Source: Neptunomonas qingdaonensis (GTDB taxonomy: Bacteria > Pseudomonadota > Gammaproteobacteria > Pseudomonadales > Balneatricaceae). Taken from it: 64,000 nt of DNA. Below the pieces are notes generated by a model. The model was given only the letters and a program-made list of their open reading frames with translations, searched no databases and had not been told where the DNA came from. Each line of letters begins with the position of its first letter. The first letter of the stretch is position 1. The position numbers and the translations under genes are program-made. The DNA lies in NCBI RefSeq assembly GCF_900113275.1, contig NZ_FOOU01000008.1, positions 62,001-126,000 of the forward strand, given 5' to 3'. Of the stretch, positions 16,259-26,871 are shown piece after piece.

Positions 16259-16264
16259 TATAAT
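16259..16264 (+). promoter_or_regulatory. -10 element of the fusA2 promoter
   Basis: A perfect TATAAT lies 35 bp before the elongation factor start. The -35 at suitable spacing (ACAATT/CAATTA) is weak. An AT-flanked inverted repeat at 16210-16231 (GGCTTTTC/GGAAAGCC) sits just upstream. Confidence 0.45.
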
Positions 16265-16299
16265 GCCCATTTTATGCCTCCTACTATTCGAGTGAAGAA

Positions 16300-18384
16300 A
16301 TGTCTGACTTATCACACTACCGTAACATCGGTATTTTTGCCCACGTAGACGCGGGAAAAACCACCACTACCGAACGTATCCTGAAGCTGACAGGTAAAAT
16401 CCATAAGACAGGTGAGGTTCACGATGGTGAATCTACTACTGACTTCATGGAGCAGGAAGCTGAGCGGGGAATTACTATCCAGTCAGCGGCGATCACCACT
16501 TTCTGGAAAGATCACCGCATGAACATCATCGATACTCCAGGGCACGTTGACTTCACTGTAGAAGTTTATCGTTCTTTGAAAGTACTGGATGGTGGTATTG
16601 GTGTGTTCTGTGGTTCTGGTGGTGTTGAGCCTCAGTCAGAAACTAACTGGCGTTATGCCGATGAGTCGGGCGTTTCCCGTATCATCTTCGTAAACAAGCT
16701 AGACCGTATGGGCGCTGACTTCCACCGCGTTGTAGATCAGGTTGAGAACGTACTGGCTGCTAAGCCACTCATCATGGTTCTTCCTATTGGTCGTGAAGAA
16801 GACTTCGTAGGTGTTGTTGACCTGCTGACTCGCCAAGCTTTCGTCTGGGATGACACTGGTCTTCCTGAGAACTACGAGATCAAAGAAATCCCAGCAGACA
16901 TGATAGAAGATGTTGAAATGTACCGTGAGCAGTTGATCGAAACTGCTGTAGAGCTGGATGACGATCTGATGATGGCTTACATGGACGGTGAAGAACCTTC
17001 TATGGAAGATATCAAGCGTTGTATCCGTGAGGGTACTCGTGATCTTAAATTCTTCCCAACATACTGTGGCTCTGCATTCAAGAACAAAGGCATCCAGCTT
17101 ATTCTTGATGCGGTTGTAGATTATCTGCCAAGCCCAACAGATGTTATCCCACAAGATCTGACCGATGAATTCGGCGAGCCAACAGGTAAAGTTGCAACTG
17201 TTTCCGTTGATGAGCCTTTCCGTGCACTGGCATTTAAAATCATGGAGGACCGTTTCGGCGCTCTGACCTTTATTCGTGTTTACTCTGGTAAGTTGAAGAA
17301 AGGCGACACCATCCTTAACTCGTTTACAGGTAAAACTGAGCGTGTTGGTCGTATGTGTGAAATGGAAGCCGATGAGCGTAAAGAACTGGATTCTGCTCAA
17401 GCCGGTGACATTCTTGCCATCGTAGGTATGAAAAATGTACAAACAGGTCACACACTTTGTGATCCTAAGCACGAATGTACGCTTGAAGCCATGGTGTTCC
17501 CTGAACCAGTAATCTCGATTGCAGTTACACCTAAGGATAAAGGTGGAGCTGAGAAGATGGGGATTGCGATCGGTAAGATGGTTGCAGAAGATCCTACTTT
17601 CATCGTTGAGACTGACGAAGATTCCGGCGAAACCATCCTGAAAGGAATGGGTGAGCTTCATCTGGATATTAAAGTAGACATCCTGAAGCGTACTTACGGC
17701 GTTGAGCTGATCGTAGGCCAGCCACAGGTTGCTTACCGTGAAACTATCACTATACCTCTGGAAGACTCTTACACTCATAAGAAGCAGTCTGGTGGTTCTG
17801 GTCAGTTCGGTAAGATCGACTACCGTATTAAGCCTGGCGAGCAGAACAGCGGCTTTACGTTCGTCTCTTCAGTTGTGGGTGGTAACGTACCTAAGGAGTT
17901 CTTCCCGGCTATCGAGAAGGGTTTCAAGGGTATGATGAATACAGGTCCACTGGCGGGCTTCCCTGTACTTGATGTTGAAATTGAACTTTACGATGGTGGT
18001 TATCACGCGGTTGACTCCTCTGCGGTTGCGTTTGAAATCGCTGCGAAAGGTGCTTTCCGTCAGTCCATGCCTAAAGCGGGTCCACAATTGCTGGAGCCGA
18101 TCATGAAGGTTGACGTGTTCACCCCTGAAGATCATGTTGGTGATGTTATCGGTGACCTTAACCGTCGTCGTGGCATGATCTCAGGTCAGGAAGCTGCAGG
18201 TTCAGGCGTTCGTATTAAAGCAGACGTGCCTCTGTCTGAGATGTTCGGTTATATCGGATCTCTGCGTACTATGACCTCTGGTCGTGGTCAGTTCTCTATG
18301 GAGTTCTCACACTACGCTGCATGTCCTAACTCAGTTGCTGAGAAGGTTATTGCTGAAGAGAAAGAGCGTAAAGCTAACAAGTAA
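16300..18384 (+). CDS. fusA: elongation factor G, second-type paralog
   Basis: A 694-residue translational GTPase with the G1 motif [12 protein letters not shown], switch [10 protein letters not shown] and G4 NKLDRMGAD, then domains II-V (domain IV carries [21 protein letters not shown]). The short switch I ([20 protein letters not shown]) and stand-alone location, away from rpsL-rpsG-tuf, point to the EF-G2 type rather than the housekeeping str-operon copy. Such paralogs act in translocation or ribosome recycling; which applies here cannot be told. It has its own promoter and terminator. Confidence 0.93.
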   Translation: MSDLSHYRNIGIFAHVDAGKTTTTERILKLTGKIHKTGEVHDGESTTDFMEQEAERGITIQSAAITTFWKDHRMNIIDTPGHVDFTVEVYRSLKVLDGGIGVFCGSGGVEPQSETNWRYADESGVSRIIFVNKLDRMGADFHRVVDQVENVLAAKPLIMVLPIGREEDFVGVVDLLTRQAFVWDDTGLPENYEIKEIPADMIEDVEMYREQLIETAVELDDDLMMAYMDGEEPSMEDIKRCIREGTRDLKFFPTYCGSAFKNKGIQLILDAVVDYLPSPTDVIPQDLTDEFGEPTGKVATVSVDEPFRALAFKIMEDRFGALTFIRVYSGKLKKGDTILNSFTGKTERVGRMCEMEADERKELDSAQAGDILAIVGMKNVQTGHTLCDPKHECTLEAMVFPEPVISIAVTPKDKGGAEKMGIAIGKMVAEDPTFIVETDEDSGETILKGMGELHLDIKVDILKRTYGVELIVGQPQVAYRETITIPLEDSYTHKKQSGGSGQFGKIDYRIKPGEQNSGFTFVSSVVGGNVPKEFFPAIEKGFKGMMNTGPLAGFPVLDVEIELYDGGYHAVDSSAVAFEIAAKGAFRQSMPKAGPQLLEPIMKVDVFTPEDHVGDVIGDLNRRRGMISGQEAAGSGVRIKADVPLSEMFGYIGSLRTMTSGRGQFSMEFSHYAACPNSVAEKVIAEEKERKANK

Positions 18385-18406
18385 TTATTTCTTAAGTCTT
18401 GTTTTG

Positions 18407-18438
18407 AAACCCCGGTGATGCAAATCACCGGGGTTTTT
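18407..18438 (+). terminator. Rho-independent terminator of fusA2
   Basis: A 10-bp stem ACCCCGGTGA/TCACCGGGGT with a 6-nt loop and five T residues, 24 bp after the stop codon. Confidence 0.93.
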
Positions 18439-18539
18439 GTTTGTCTGGCTTTTCTGTTTTGGATGAATTGTTTGGCCACTTGTTCAGGGCTTCCAAGATG
18501 TTTAGACGTTATCAGCAGCGTCACAGTTGGCTAAGTCCG

Positions 18540-18825
18540 ATGGATCACCAGCAAATTTTCTCAGGCAGAGAATACTGTTCTGAGCGTCGCTAAACCCGTA
18601 AAGAGATCTTTCTGGGGCGTATGGAGTCGCTACATGAGCGATCCCGCCATGGAGGATGCGCTTTACGAAATTGCTTCCATGCGTCTATTTGCAGGTCTGT
18701 CACTGGATAACCGATTCCTGGCCACTCTACTATTCTAAATTTTGTCATCTTCTGGAGCGTCATGGCTTGGCCGGAAAGGTCTTTTCTGAAGTCAGCAACT
18801 GGCTGACTGAAGCTGGCGTCACATA
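18540..18825 (+). pseudogene. decayed IS5-family transposase fragment
   Basis: In pieces, the plus strand translates to IS5-type transposase N-terminal sequence: MDHQQIFSGREYCSERR, an in-frame TAA, TRKEIFLGRMESL, then YMSDPAMEDALYEIASMRLFAGLSLD. A frameshift near 18710 leads on to LLERHGLAGKVFSEVSNWLTEAGV. About 40 residues normally found between MESL and YMSDP are missing, and nothing of the catalytic DDE region remains. Terminal repeats were not found. The rest of the 18439-19126 gap holds no other gene I can support. Confidence 0.8.
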
Positions 18826-19126
18826 CCAAAAAAATCTAATTACTTTTACTGATTCTGATCTTGGCGCTATGGCCTTGTTACTGCATAAAGTCCTTGAAAA
18901 ACTTATTCGAAAATAAAACTGATAGGAAAATAAAGAACCTTGAGAAAATATTTCCTGTTTGGGTCGAAGGGGTCGCATCTGCTGTAGATTAAAGTCATTT
19001 AGTAGCAGCATTTAAGAGCGCGTTTTTACATGCAAATGACAGTGCTCATGCGCTTTAACTGGTAGCCATATCAGCCCGTAACCGGTAGCATAAGCGTTTG
19101 TTTTTTGGTGATGGCGTCTTCTATTT

Positions 19127-21202
<2,076 letters not shown>

Positions 21203-21216
21203 GTGAGGTAAAGAGT

Positions 21217-21543
21217 ATGATGAAGGGTGGCATGGGCAACCTGATGAAGCAGGCGCAAAAGATGCAGGAAGAACTGCAGAAAGCACAAGCAGAAGTCGCT
21301 AACTTGGAAGTAAATGGCGAATCTGGTGCGGGTCTGGTAAAAATTATCATGAATGGTCGTCACGATGTTAAGCGTGTCGTGATTGATCCTAGTTTGCTGG
21401 AAGAAGATAAAGATGTTCTTGAAGATCTGATCGCTGCAGCGGTGAATGATGCTGTGCGTAAAGTTGAAACGCAGTCTCAGGAAAAAATGGCTAAAGTCAC
21501 CGGCGGCATGGGTATGCCACCGGGTTTTAATATGCCATTTTAA
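21217..21543 (+). CDS. ybaB: nucleoid-associated protein, YbaB/EbfC family
   Basis: A 108-residue protein with an N-terminal helical part ([25 protein letters not shown]) and the conserved [21 protein letters not shown] segment. The family forms a tweezer-like dimer that binds DNA. It sits between dnaX and recR, the canonical neighbourhood, with a 14-bp gap to dnaX and 3 bp to recR. Two adjacent ATG codons at 21217 and 21220 are possible starts. Confidence 0.95.
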   Translation: MMKGGMGNLMKQAQKMQEELQKAQAEVANLEVNGESGAGLVKIIMNGRHDVKRVVIDPSLLEEDKDVLEDLIAAAVNDAVRKVETQSQEKMAKVTGGMGMPPGFNMPF

Positions 21544-21546
21544 ACG

Positions 21547-22143
21547 ATGTCATTCAGCCCTTTAATACAGCAGTTGGTTAGTGCGTTGCGTTGTTTGCCC
21601 GGCGTTGGACCAAAAACAGCGCAACGCATGGCATTTCACCTGCTTGAGAGAGATCGTCATGCGGCGCTGGAGTTGTCTTCCGCGCTTCGTTTGGCTGCAG
21701 AGCAGGTTTCTGAGTGTCAGCAGTGCAGAACACTCAGTGAATCAGACATTTGTGAGTTGTGTGCATCGAAAAGCCGTGACCGCAGTTCCTTGTGTGTGCT
21801 TGAGTCGCCTATGGATGTGCTGGCTATTGAGCATACCAACAGCTTTGCCGGTGTTTATTTTGTGCTGGGTGGCCATTTATCTCCTATCGATGGGATCGGG
21901 CCTGATGATATTGGTATCCGTCAGCTAATTGAACGGGTCAATCAGGGGGAAATTAAAGAGGTTATCGTCGCGACAAATCCGACAGTGGAAGGGGATGCGA
22001 CCGCTCATTATATTGCTGAGCAATTGAAAGGTTCTTCAATTAAGGTGACGCGTATTGCTCATGGTGTGCCGGTTGGTGGTGAGCTGGAATATGTTGATGG
22101 TGGCACCTTGGCGCATGCATTGGCCGGGCGGCGGCTATTTTGA
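21547..22143 (+). CDS. recR: recombination mediator RecR
   Basis: A 198-residue protein with a helix-hairpin-helix ([17 protein letters not shown]), a four-Cys zinc finger ([16 protein letters not shown]) and a Toprim domain ([19 protein letters not shown]). RecR works with RecO, and in the RecF pathway loads RecA on gapped DNA. It is tightly packed behind ybaB in a probable dnaX-ybaB-recR operon. Confidence 0.96.
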   Translation: MSFSPLIQQLVSALRCLPGVGPKTAQRMAFHLLERDRHAALELSSALRLAAEQVSECQQCRTLSESDICELCASKSRDRSSLCVLESPMDVLAIEHTNSFAGVYFVLGGHLSPIDGIGPDDIGIRQLIERVNQGEIKEVIVATNPTVEGDATAHYIAEQLKGSSIKVTRIAHGVPVGGELEYVDGGTLAHALAGRRLF

Positions 22144-22152
22144 GGCTAATGA

Positions 22153-23331
22153 ATGAAAGATGATAGCTATGACTGGGCTGTTTTAGAGGCGTCGGCCCAG
22201 CAGCCGATCCATATTACAAGCAACGCATTGCTGGTTGAATATTGCGCCCGTTGGCAGACATTGCCGATGATTGCGTTGGATACCGAATTTCAGCGCATCG
22301 ATACTTTTTACCCTATACCGGGGCTGATTCAAATAGCAGATGATCAATACTGTTATTTGATTGATCCCTTGTCGATTGATGATCTTTCGCCGCTGAGTCA
22401 GGTTTTTTCAAATCCTGATGTGTTAAAAATTATTCATGCCGGCAGTGAAGATTTAGAGCTTTTTAATCACACACTGGGCGTCTTGCCCAGCCCGATCTTC
22501 GATACTCAACTGGCGGCCGCTTTTATTGGCTGGGGCTTTACCATGGGGTTGCAGCGTTTGCTTGAGCATGCGCTGGATATTCAGATAGGTAAAGGCGAGA
22601 CAACATCCGACTGGCTTAAGCGCCCGTTGAGCCCTGAGCAAGAGGTGTATGCTGCGCTGGATGTCGCCTATTTACCGGCTATCTGTCTGATGCAAAAAAC
22701 AGAGCTGGAGTCACGTGATCGGCTTTCCTGGTTTGTTGAAGAGTCAGAGGTGGCATTGCAAACCGCGCTGGATACCGATCCTGATGGGCGTGAGTATTAC
22801 CGGCGCTTTAGTCAGATGTCGGCTGTGAGCGGTTTTAAGCTGGCGGCGCTACGGGATATCACCATGTGGCGGGAGCAGCAATGTCGTTTGAGAGATACGC
22901 CACGCAATTGGGTGCTGCGCAATCAGACGATACTCTCTATTATCAACAATTGGCCGCGGAACAGCGTTGAGCTGGCCCGGACGGATGAAATGCGCCATAA
23001 AGTAGTGCGGGAGGAGGGTGAAGCGATTCTTGCCATTCTTGAAAATGCCTATAGTCGAGGAGATAATGAAGAGATAATTCCGATTAATCGTCCGTTGCCT
23101 GTTTTTTGGAATAAACGCCTTAAAAAGCTCAAGGCGATCGCACGAGACGTAGCCGGACGTTTAGGCATAGCGCAAGAGATCTTGTTGCGTAAGAAAGATC
23201 TTGAGGCATTGATTCGTTCGGGGTTAGATGGGCAAGAGTATCAGTTGCCGGATGAGCTGAATGGCTGGCGTCGTGAAATTATTGGCTTGCCTTTATTGGC
23301 TCAGCTTAAACAGTTTGATAAAAATGGTTAG
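22153..23331 (+). CDS. rnd: ribonuclease D
   Basis: A 392-residue 3'-5' exoribonuclease that trims tRNA and small stable RNA ends. The DEDDy catalytic motifs are visible: IALDTEF, HAGSEDLELFNH and YAALDVAYLPAI. C-terminal HRDC-type domains follow (RDITMWREQQCRLRDTPRNWVL). Residues before the first motif are longer than in E. coli by a few positions only. It lies 9 bp after recR and ends 6 bp before ycgL, so the block is probably one transcript. Confidence 0.94.
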   Translation: MKDDSYDWAVLEASAQQPIHITSNALLVEYCARWQTLPMIALDTEFQRIDTFYPIPGLIQIADDQYCYLIDPLSIDDLSPLSQVFSNPDVLKIIHAGSEDLELFNHTLGVLPSPIFDTQLAAAFIGWGFTMGLQRLLEHALDIQIGKGETTSDWLKRPLSPEQEVYAALDVAYLPAICLMQKTELESRDRLSWFVEESEVALQTALDTDPDGREYYRRFSQMSAVSGFKLAALRDITMWREQQCRLRDTPRNWVLRNQTILSIINNWPRNSVELARTDEMRHKVVREEGEAILAILENAYSRGDNEEIIPINRPLPVFWNKRLKKLKAIARDVAGRLGIAQEILLRKKDLEALIRSGLDGQEYQLPDELNGWRREIIGLPLLAQLKQFDKNG

Positions 23332-23337
23332 TAGCGC

Positions 23338-23625
23338 ATGATAATTTGTTCAATTTATAAAAGCCCGCGTAAAGATGAAATGTATCTTTATGTTGATAAA
23401 AAAGATTTGTTAAAACGTGTACCTGATGCGTTGGTTGAAATGTTTGGAAAACCTTCGCATTTAATGGACATGCCGATCAGGCCGGGACGTAAGCTGGCGC
23501 GTGTTGATGTCGAAAAAATGCTGCAAGGGATTAAAGAGAAAGGCTTTTATCTGCAGATGCCGCCGCCAAAAGAAGACTATATGCTGGATCTGTACCCTAA
23601 CCGTCCAGAAACAGGTGTCCGCTAG
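23338..23625 (+). CDS. ycgL: YcgL domain-containing protein
   Basis: A 95-residue protein of the YcgL family: [20 protein letters not shown] at the start, then [22 protein letters not shown] and a C-terminal [10 protein letters not shown]. Role unknown; conserved near rnd and ycgN in gammaproteobacteria. Its TAG stop overlaps the GTG start of the next gene. Confidence 0.9.
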   Translation: MIICSIYKSPRKDEMYLYVDKKDLLKRVPDALVEMFGKPSHLMDMPIRPGRKLARVDVEKMLQGIKEKGFYLQMPPPKEDYMLDLYPNRPETGVR

Positions 23626-24068
23626 TGGCACAGGAAGTATTTTGGCGAACCAAGTCGTTAACTGAAATGACGGCTCCTGAGTGGGAGTCATTATGTGATG
23701 GTTGCGCGCTCTGCTGTTTGCATAAAATTGAAGATGAAGATACTGAAGAGGTTTTCTATACGACGGTTGTTTGCAATTTACTGGATTTCGATAACTGCCG
23801 CTGTACTCAGTATGAAAAACGCAGTCAGTTAGTTCCAAGCTGTGTGAAGTTGCGTCCTGAAGACGTTGAGAGCTTTCACTGGTTACCGCCGACCTGCGCT
23901 TATCGGTTGATTCATGAAGGGAAAGAGCTGCCAGAATGGCATCCTTTGATTTCGGGTAAAGAGAATTCGGTGATTGATGCCGGTGCTTCGGTGCTGCATA
24001 TTTATGAAGTAAAAGATAACGAAATCAGTGAAGATCAGTTTATCGATTATGTATTGTTGGAAGATTAA
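23625..24068 (+). CDS. ycgN: UPF0260 family cysteine cluster protein YcgN
   Basis: A 147-residue soluble protein with the conserved Cys arrangement of the family ([42 protein letters not shown]), suggesting a bound metal or Fe-S cluster. Function is not established. GTG at 23625 overlaps the ycgL stop and gives the usual family N terminus. It is the last gene before a bidirectional terminator. Confidence 0.9.
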   Translation: MAQEVFWRTKSLTEMTAPEWESLCDGCALCCLHKIEDEDTEEVFYTTVVCNLLDFDNCRCTQYEKRSQLVPSCVKLRPEDVESFHWLPPTCAYRLIHEGKELPEWHPLISGKENSVIDAGASVLHIYEVKDNEISEDQFIDYVLLED

Positions 24069-24157
24069 GCGACATCTGCTTTTCTGATAAAGCAACTGAT
24101 GCTGAGGTAGATATAAAAAGGGGTTAACGAGAGAGTAAAAGAGTAGAAATAGGGTAT

Positions 24158-24187
24158 AAAAAAAGGAGCACTGAGTGCTCCTTTTTT
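24158..24187. terminator. bidirectional terminator between ycgN and rpsA
   Basis: Stem GGAGCAC/GTGCTCC with a TGA loop, flanked by seven A on the left and six T on the right, so it works for ycgN (plus) and for rpsA (minus), which converge here. Confidence 0.93.
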
Positions 24188-24206
24188 GTAGCTTTAAAAC
24201 AACTGA

Positions 24207-25889
24207 TTAGTTGTTTTTGTTAGCCATTTGCGCCTTGATCAAATCACCGATAGTGGTAGGACCAGCCGTTTCAACTTCTTGTGTGCGAACAGCAGCGATA
24301 GCAGCTTTTTCGTCAGCCTGGTCTTTAGCTTTCACAGACAGAACGATTGCGCGGCTACGACGATCAATGTTGATGATCTTCGCTTCAACTTCGTCACCCA
24401 CTTTCAGTACGGTCGTTGCATCATCAACACGGTCTGCGCTGATTTCAGAAACTTTCAATGTACCTTCGATGCCTTCAGCCAATTCAACAACAGCGCCTTT
24501 AGCATCTACCGATTTAACGGTGCCTTTAACGATGGTGTTTTTGTCATTTGCTGCTGCGTACTCAGCAAATGGATCGCTGTCTAGTTGCTTGATGCCCAGA
24601 GAGATACGCTCTTTCTCTGCATCAATAGACAGGATAACGGCTTCAACTTCGTCGCCTTTCTTGAACTGACGCAGCGCTGCTTCAGCATCGCCTTCCCAGC
24701 TGATGTCGGACATGTGAACCAGACCGTCAAGGTCGTTTTCCAGGCCAACAAAGATACCGAAGTCAGTGATCGTTTTGATCTGACCAGATACTTTATCATT
24801 GGTAGCGTACTGCTCAGCGAAAGCAACCCATGGGTTAACTGTGCACTGTTTGATACCCAGAGAAATACGACGACGCTCTTCATCAACATCCAGAATCATA
24901 ACTTCAACAGCTTCACCAATCTGAACAACTTTAGATGGGTGGATGTTTTTGTTAGTCCAAGACATTTCAGAAACGTGAACCAGACCTTCTACGCCATCTT
25001 CGATAGAAGCGAAGCAGCCGTAATCTGTCAGGTTAGTGATACGTGCGTTGCACTTAGTTCCAGCAGGGTAACGGTTTTTGATAGCTTCCCACGGATCTTC
25101 AGACAGCTGTTTCAGACCTAGAGAAATACGACCTGTTTCTTTGTCGAATTTAATGATCTTAACAGAGATCTCGTCACCTGGGTTGAGCATTTCGCTTGGG
25201 TGAGAAATACGCTTCCAAGCCATATCTGTGATATGCAGAAGACCGTCAACACCACCCAGATCAATGAACGCACCGTAGTTGGTCAGGTTCTTAACGAAAC
25301 CTTTAGCAACCTGTCCTTCTTCCAGAGCAGCCAGGATTTCATCACGCTGAGCGCTATTGGCTTCTTGAAGAACGGCACGGCGAGAAACAACAACGTTGTT
25401 GCGCTTCTGGTCCAGTTTGATCAGTTTGAATTCTAGTTCTTTGCCTTCAAGATGATCAACATCGCGAACAGGGCGAACATCTACCAGTGAACCAGGCAGG
25501 AAGCCCTGGATGTTGTTGATGCTAACAGTGAATCCGCCTTTAACCTTACCGTTGATAACACCAGTAACAGTTTCTTCAGCTTCAAATTTAGCTTCAAGTA
25601 CTTCCCAAGCTTCAGCGCGCTTAGCTTTTTCGCGAGAAAGTTTTGTTTCACCAAAACCATCTTCTACTGCTTCCAGAGAAACTTTAACGCTATCGCCGAT
25701 TTTAATTTCCAGCTCGTTAGCGTCGTTTAAGAACTGTACGCGAGGAATAACCGCTTCAGATTTAAGACCAGCGTTAACAGTAACCCAGTCGCTGTCGATA
25801 TCGATAACTTCACCGATAACAAGCGTACCTGGTTTCATGTCTACATTTAGAAGGGATTCTTCAAACAGTTCTGCAAAGCTTTCGCTCAT
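24207..25889 (-). CDS. rpsA: 30S ribosomal protein S1
   Basis: A 560-residue protein with six S1 RNA-binding repeats, the standard gammaproteobacterial size. Landmarks such as [39 protein letters not shown] and LTDYGCF match E. coli S1 closely throughout. S1 binds mRNA 5' regions and unfolds them on the 30S subunit. Its neighbours are unusual: the expected cmk upstream and ihfB downstream are absent, replaced by an unknown membrane protein gene and convergent ycgN. It could be the only copy moved, or a second copy. Confidence 0.96.
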   Translation of the reverse strand: MSESFAELFEESLLNVDMKPGTLVIGEVIDIDSDWVTVNAGLKSEAVIPRVQFLNDANELEIKIGDSVKVSLEAVEDGFGETKLSREKAKRAEAWEVLEAKFEAEETVTGVINGKVKGGFTVSINNIQGFLPGSLVDVRPVRDVDHLEGKELEFKLIKLDQKRNNVVVSRRAVLQEANSAQRDEILAALEEGQVAKGFVKNLTNYGAFIDLGGVDGLLHITDMAWKRISHPSEMLNPGDEISVKIIKFDKETGRISLGLKQLSEDPWEAIKNRYPAGTKCNARITNLTDYGCFASIEDGVEGLVHVSEMSWTNKNIHPSKVVQIGEAVEVMILDVDEERRRISLGIKQCTVNPWVAFAEQYATNDKVSGQIKTITDFGIFVGLENDLDGLVHMSDISWEGDAEAALRQFKKGDEVEAVILSIDAEKERISLGIKQLDSDPFAEYAAANDKNTIVKGTVKSVDAKGAVVELAEGIEGTLKVSEISADRVDDATTVLKVGDEVEAKIINIDRRSRAIVLSVKAKDQADEKAAIAAVRTQEVETAGPTTIGDLIKAQMANKNN

Positions 25890-26031
25890 GAAAGTGTCCT
25901 ATTAATTGGCCGGGGATAGAAAAAATCCGGCACGTAACCTGTAATGCCAGCTTACAGGGTCAGATTATTTAATGTGCAATTGTATTGCTGGCTAGCCGTC
26001 ACACATTAGAGAAATTAGAGCGCGTATTATA
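25890..26031 (-). promoter_or_regulatory. rpsA promoter and long structured leader
   Basis: On the minus strand a perfect TATAAT lies at 26031-26026 with only a weak -35. It gives a leader of about 130 nt. The leader contains a 7-bp hairpin (CCTGTAA/TTACAGG, 25938-25958) and an AGGA Shine-Dalgarno sequence. A long leader with hairpins is expected for S1 autoregulation, which is inferred here. Confidence 0.55.
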
Positions 26032-26068
26032 CAGTATGCGAAGCTGTCTAGGTAGAGGGTATTCGGTT

Positions 26069-26854
26069 TTATACTTTATCGTTATCCAGTTTTTCGCGTA
26101 TAGAGAGCTGGCAGGGTGTTAAAACGGATGATAAATCCTGAAAAAGTGCTTCTGTCAGAGAGCCGGTGTCTTCGGTGCGGAAAAAGTTGGCCAGTTTGCG
26201 CTCTTCGCTACGCGAATTAGCGGCAATTTCTACGCCATCGCCAACACAAAAGGCGTAAGCGGGTAAGTAATTGCTGATGAGGTTCTGTTTTTTGTCTTCA
26301 GATAGCATGAGTCGGTTACGCGTGATGAACGCTTTATATTCGGCAGCGCCTGCGGCCGACATGATTTCTATTTGTATCGTGCTGAACCGTTCTGCATCGG
26401 CACTACGGATCAGGTAGGCTTTTAATTGGTGTTCTACTGATCGGAGTTCATCTTTGAGTTGTTGGGGGGCGAAATGTTCGTTGAGTTGTTTGTACTTAGT
26501 TAGTTCTGTGACCTGTGCTTGCAGTTCTTGTATCTGCGTTTGTAAGGTTTTGTTTTCAGCGAGTAAGCCATCTTTATCACGGTTAAGGCCGTATATGATT
26601 TTTTGCGTCGGCGTTAGTTTGTCCTGATCAAAGGTGGACGATAGCTGACTTACGCCTAAATCGTCGGCTGTTTCTGTACTGCGGGAACTGCCGACCATCT
26701 CGTAACCAAAGCGTTCCAGTTCTTTGCTGTTTTTTGCCTGCTGGGAATCAATACGCTGATAGAGAATATAACCACCGATTCCCAGGCCAGTGAGAATCAG
26801 CGGTATTATCATGGCGAATAAGATGAGCTTGTTGTTACGAGCCATTGGTAACAT
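26069..26854 (-). CDS. unknown membrane-anchored coiled-coil protein
   Basis: A 261-residue protein that I cannot assign. It has one N-terminal membrane helix (LILFAMIIPLILTGLGIGGYILY), a coiled coil (ENKTLQTQIQELQAQVTELTKY, about 100-125) and a C-terminal region with two Cys (FCVGDG, TPCQLSIREK) that would lie in the periplasm. ATG at 26842, residue 5, is an alternative start. It is 17 bp downstream of prc on the same strand, so the two are probably cotranscribed, hinting at a link to envelope proteolysis. Confidence 0.7.
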   Translation of the reverse strand: MLPMARNNKLILFAMIIPLILTGLGIGGYILYQRIDSQQAKNSKELERFGYEMVGSSRSTETADDLGVSQLSSTFDQDKLTPTQKIIYGLNRDKDGLLAENKTLQTQIQELQAQVTELTKYKQLNEHFAPQQLKDELRSVEHQLKAYLIRSADAERFSTIQIEIMSAAGAAEYKAFITRNRLMLSEDKKQNLISNYLPAYAFCVGDGVEIAANSRSEERKLANFFRTEDTGSLTEALFQDLSSVLTPCQLSIREKLDNDKV

Positions 26855-26871
26855 GTATCGTCAGCCGCTAT

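Noticed and set aside
16699..17778. A 359-codon open frame antisense to the elongation factor gene.
   Set aside because: It lies wholly inside fusA2 on the other strand, has no ribosome site or recognisable domain, and reflects codon usage of the real gene.
18900..19126. A possible SRP RNA (4.5S) gene upstream of dnaX, as in some bacteria.
   Set aside because: The conserved GGTCAGGTCCGGAAGGAAGC-like core was not found.
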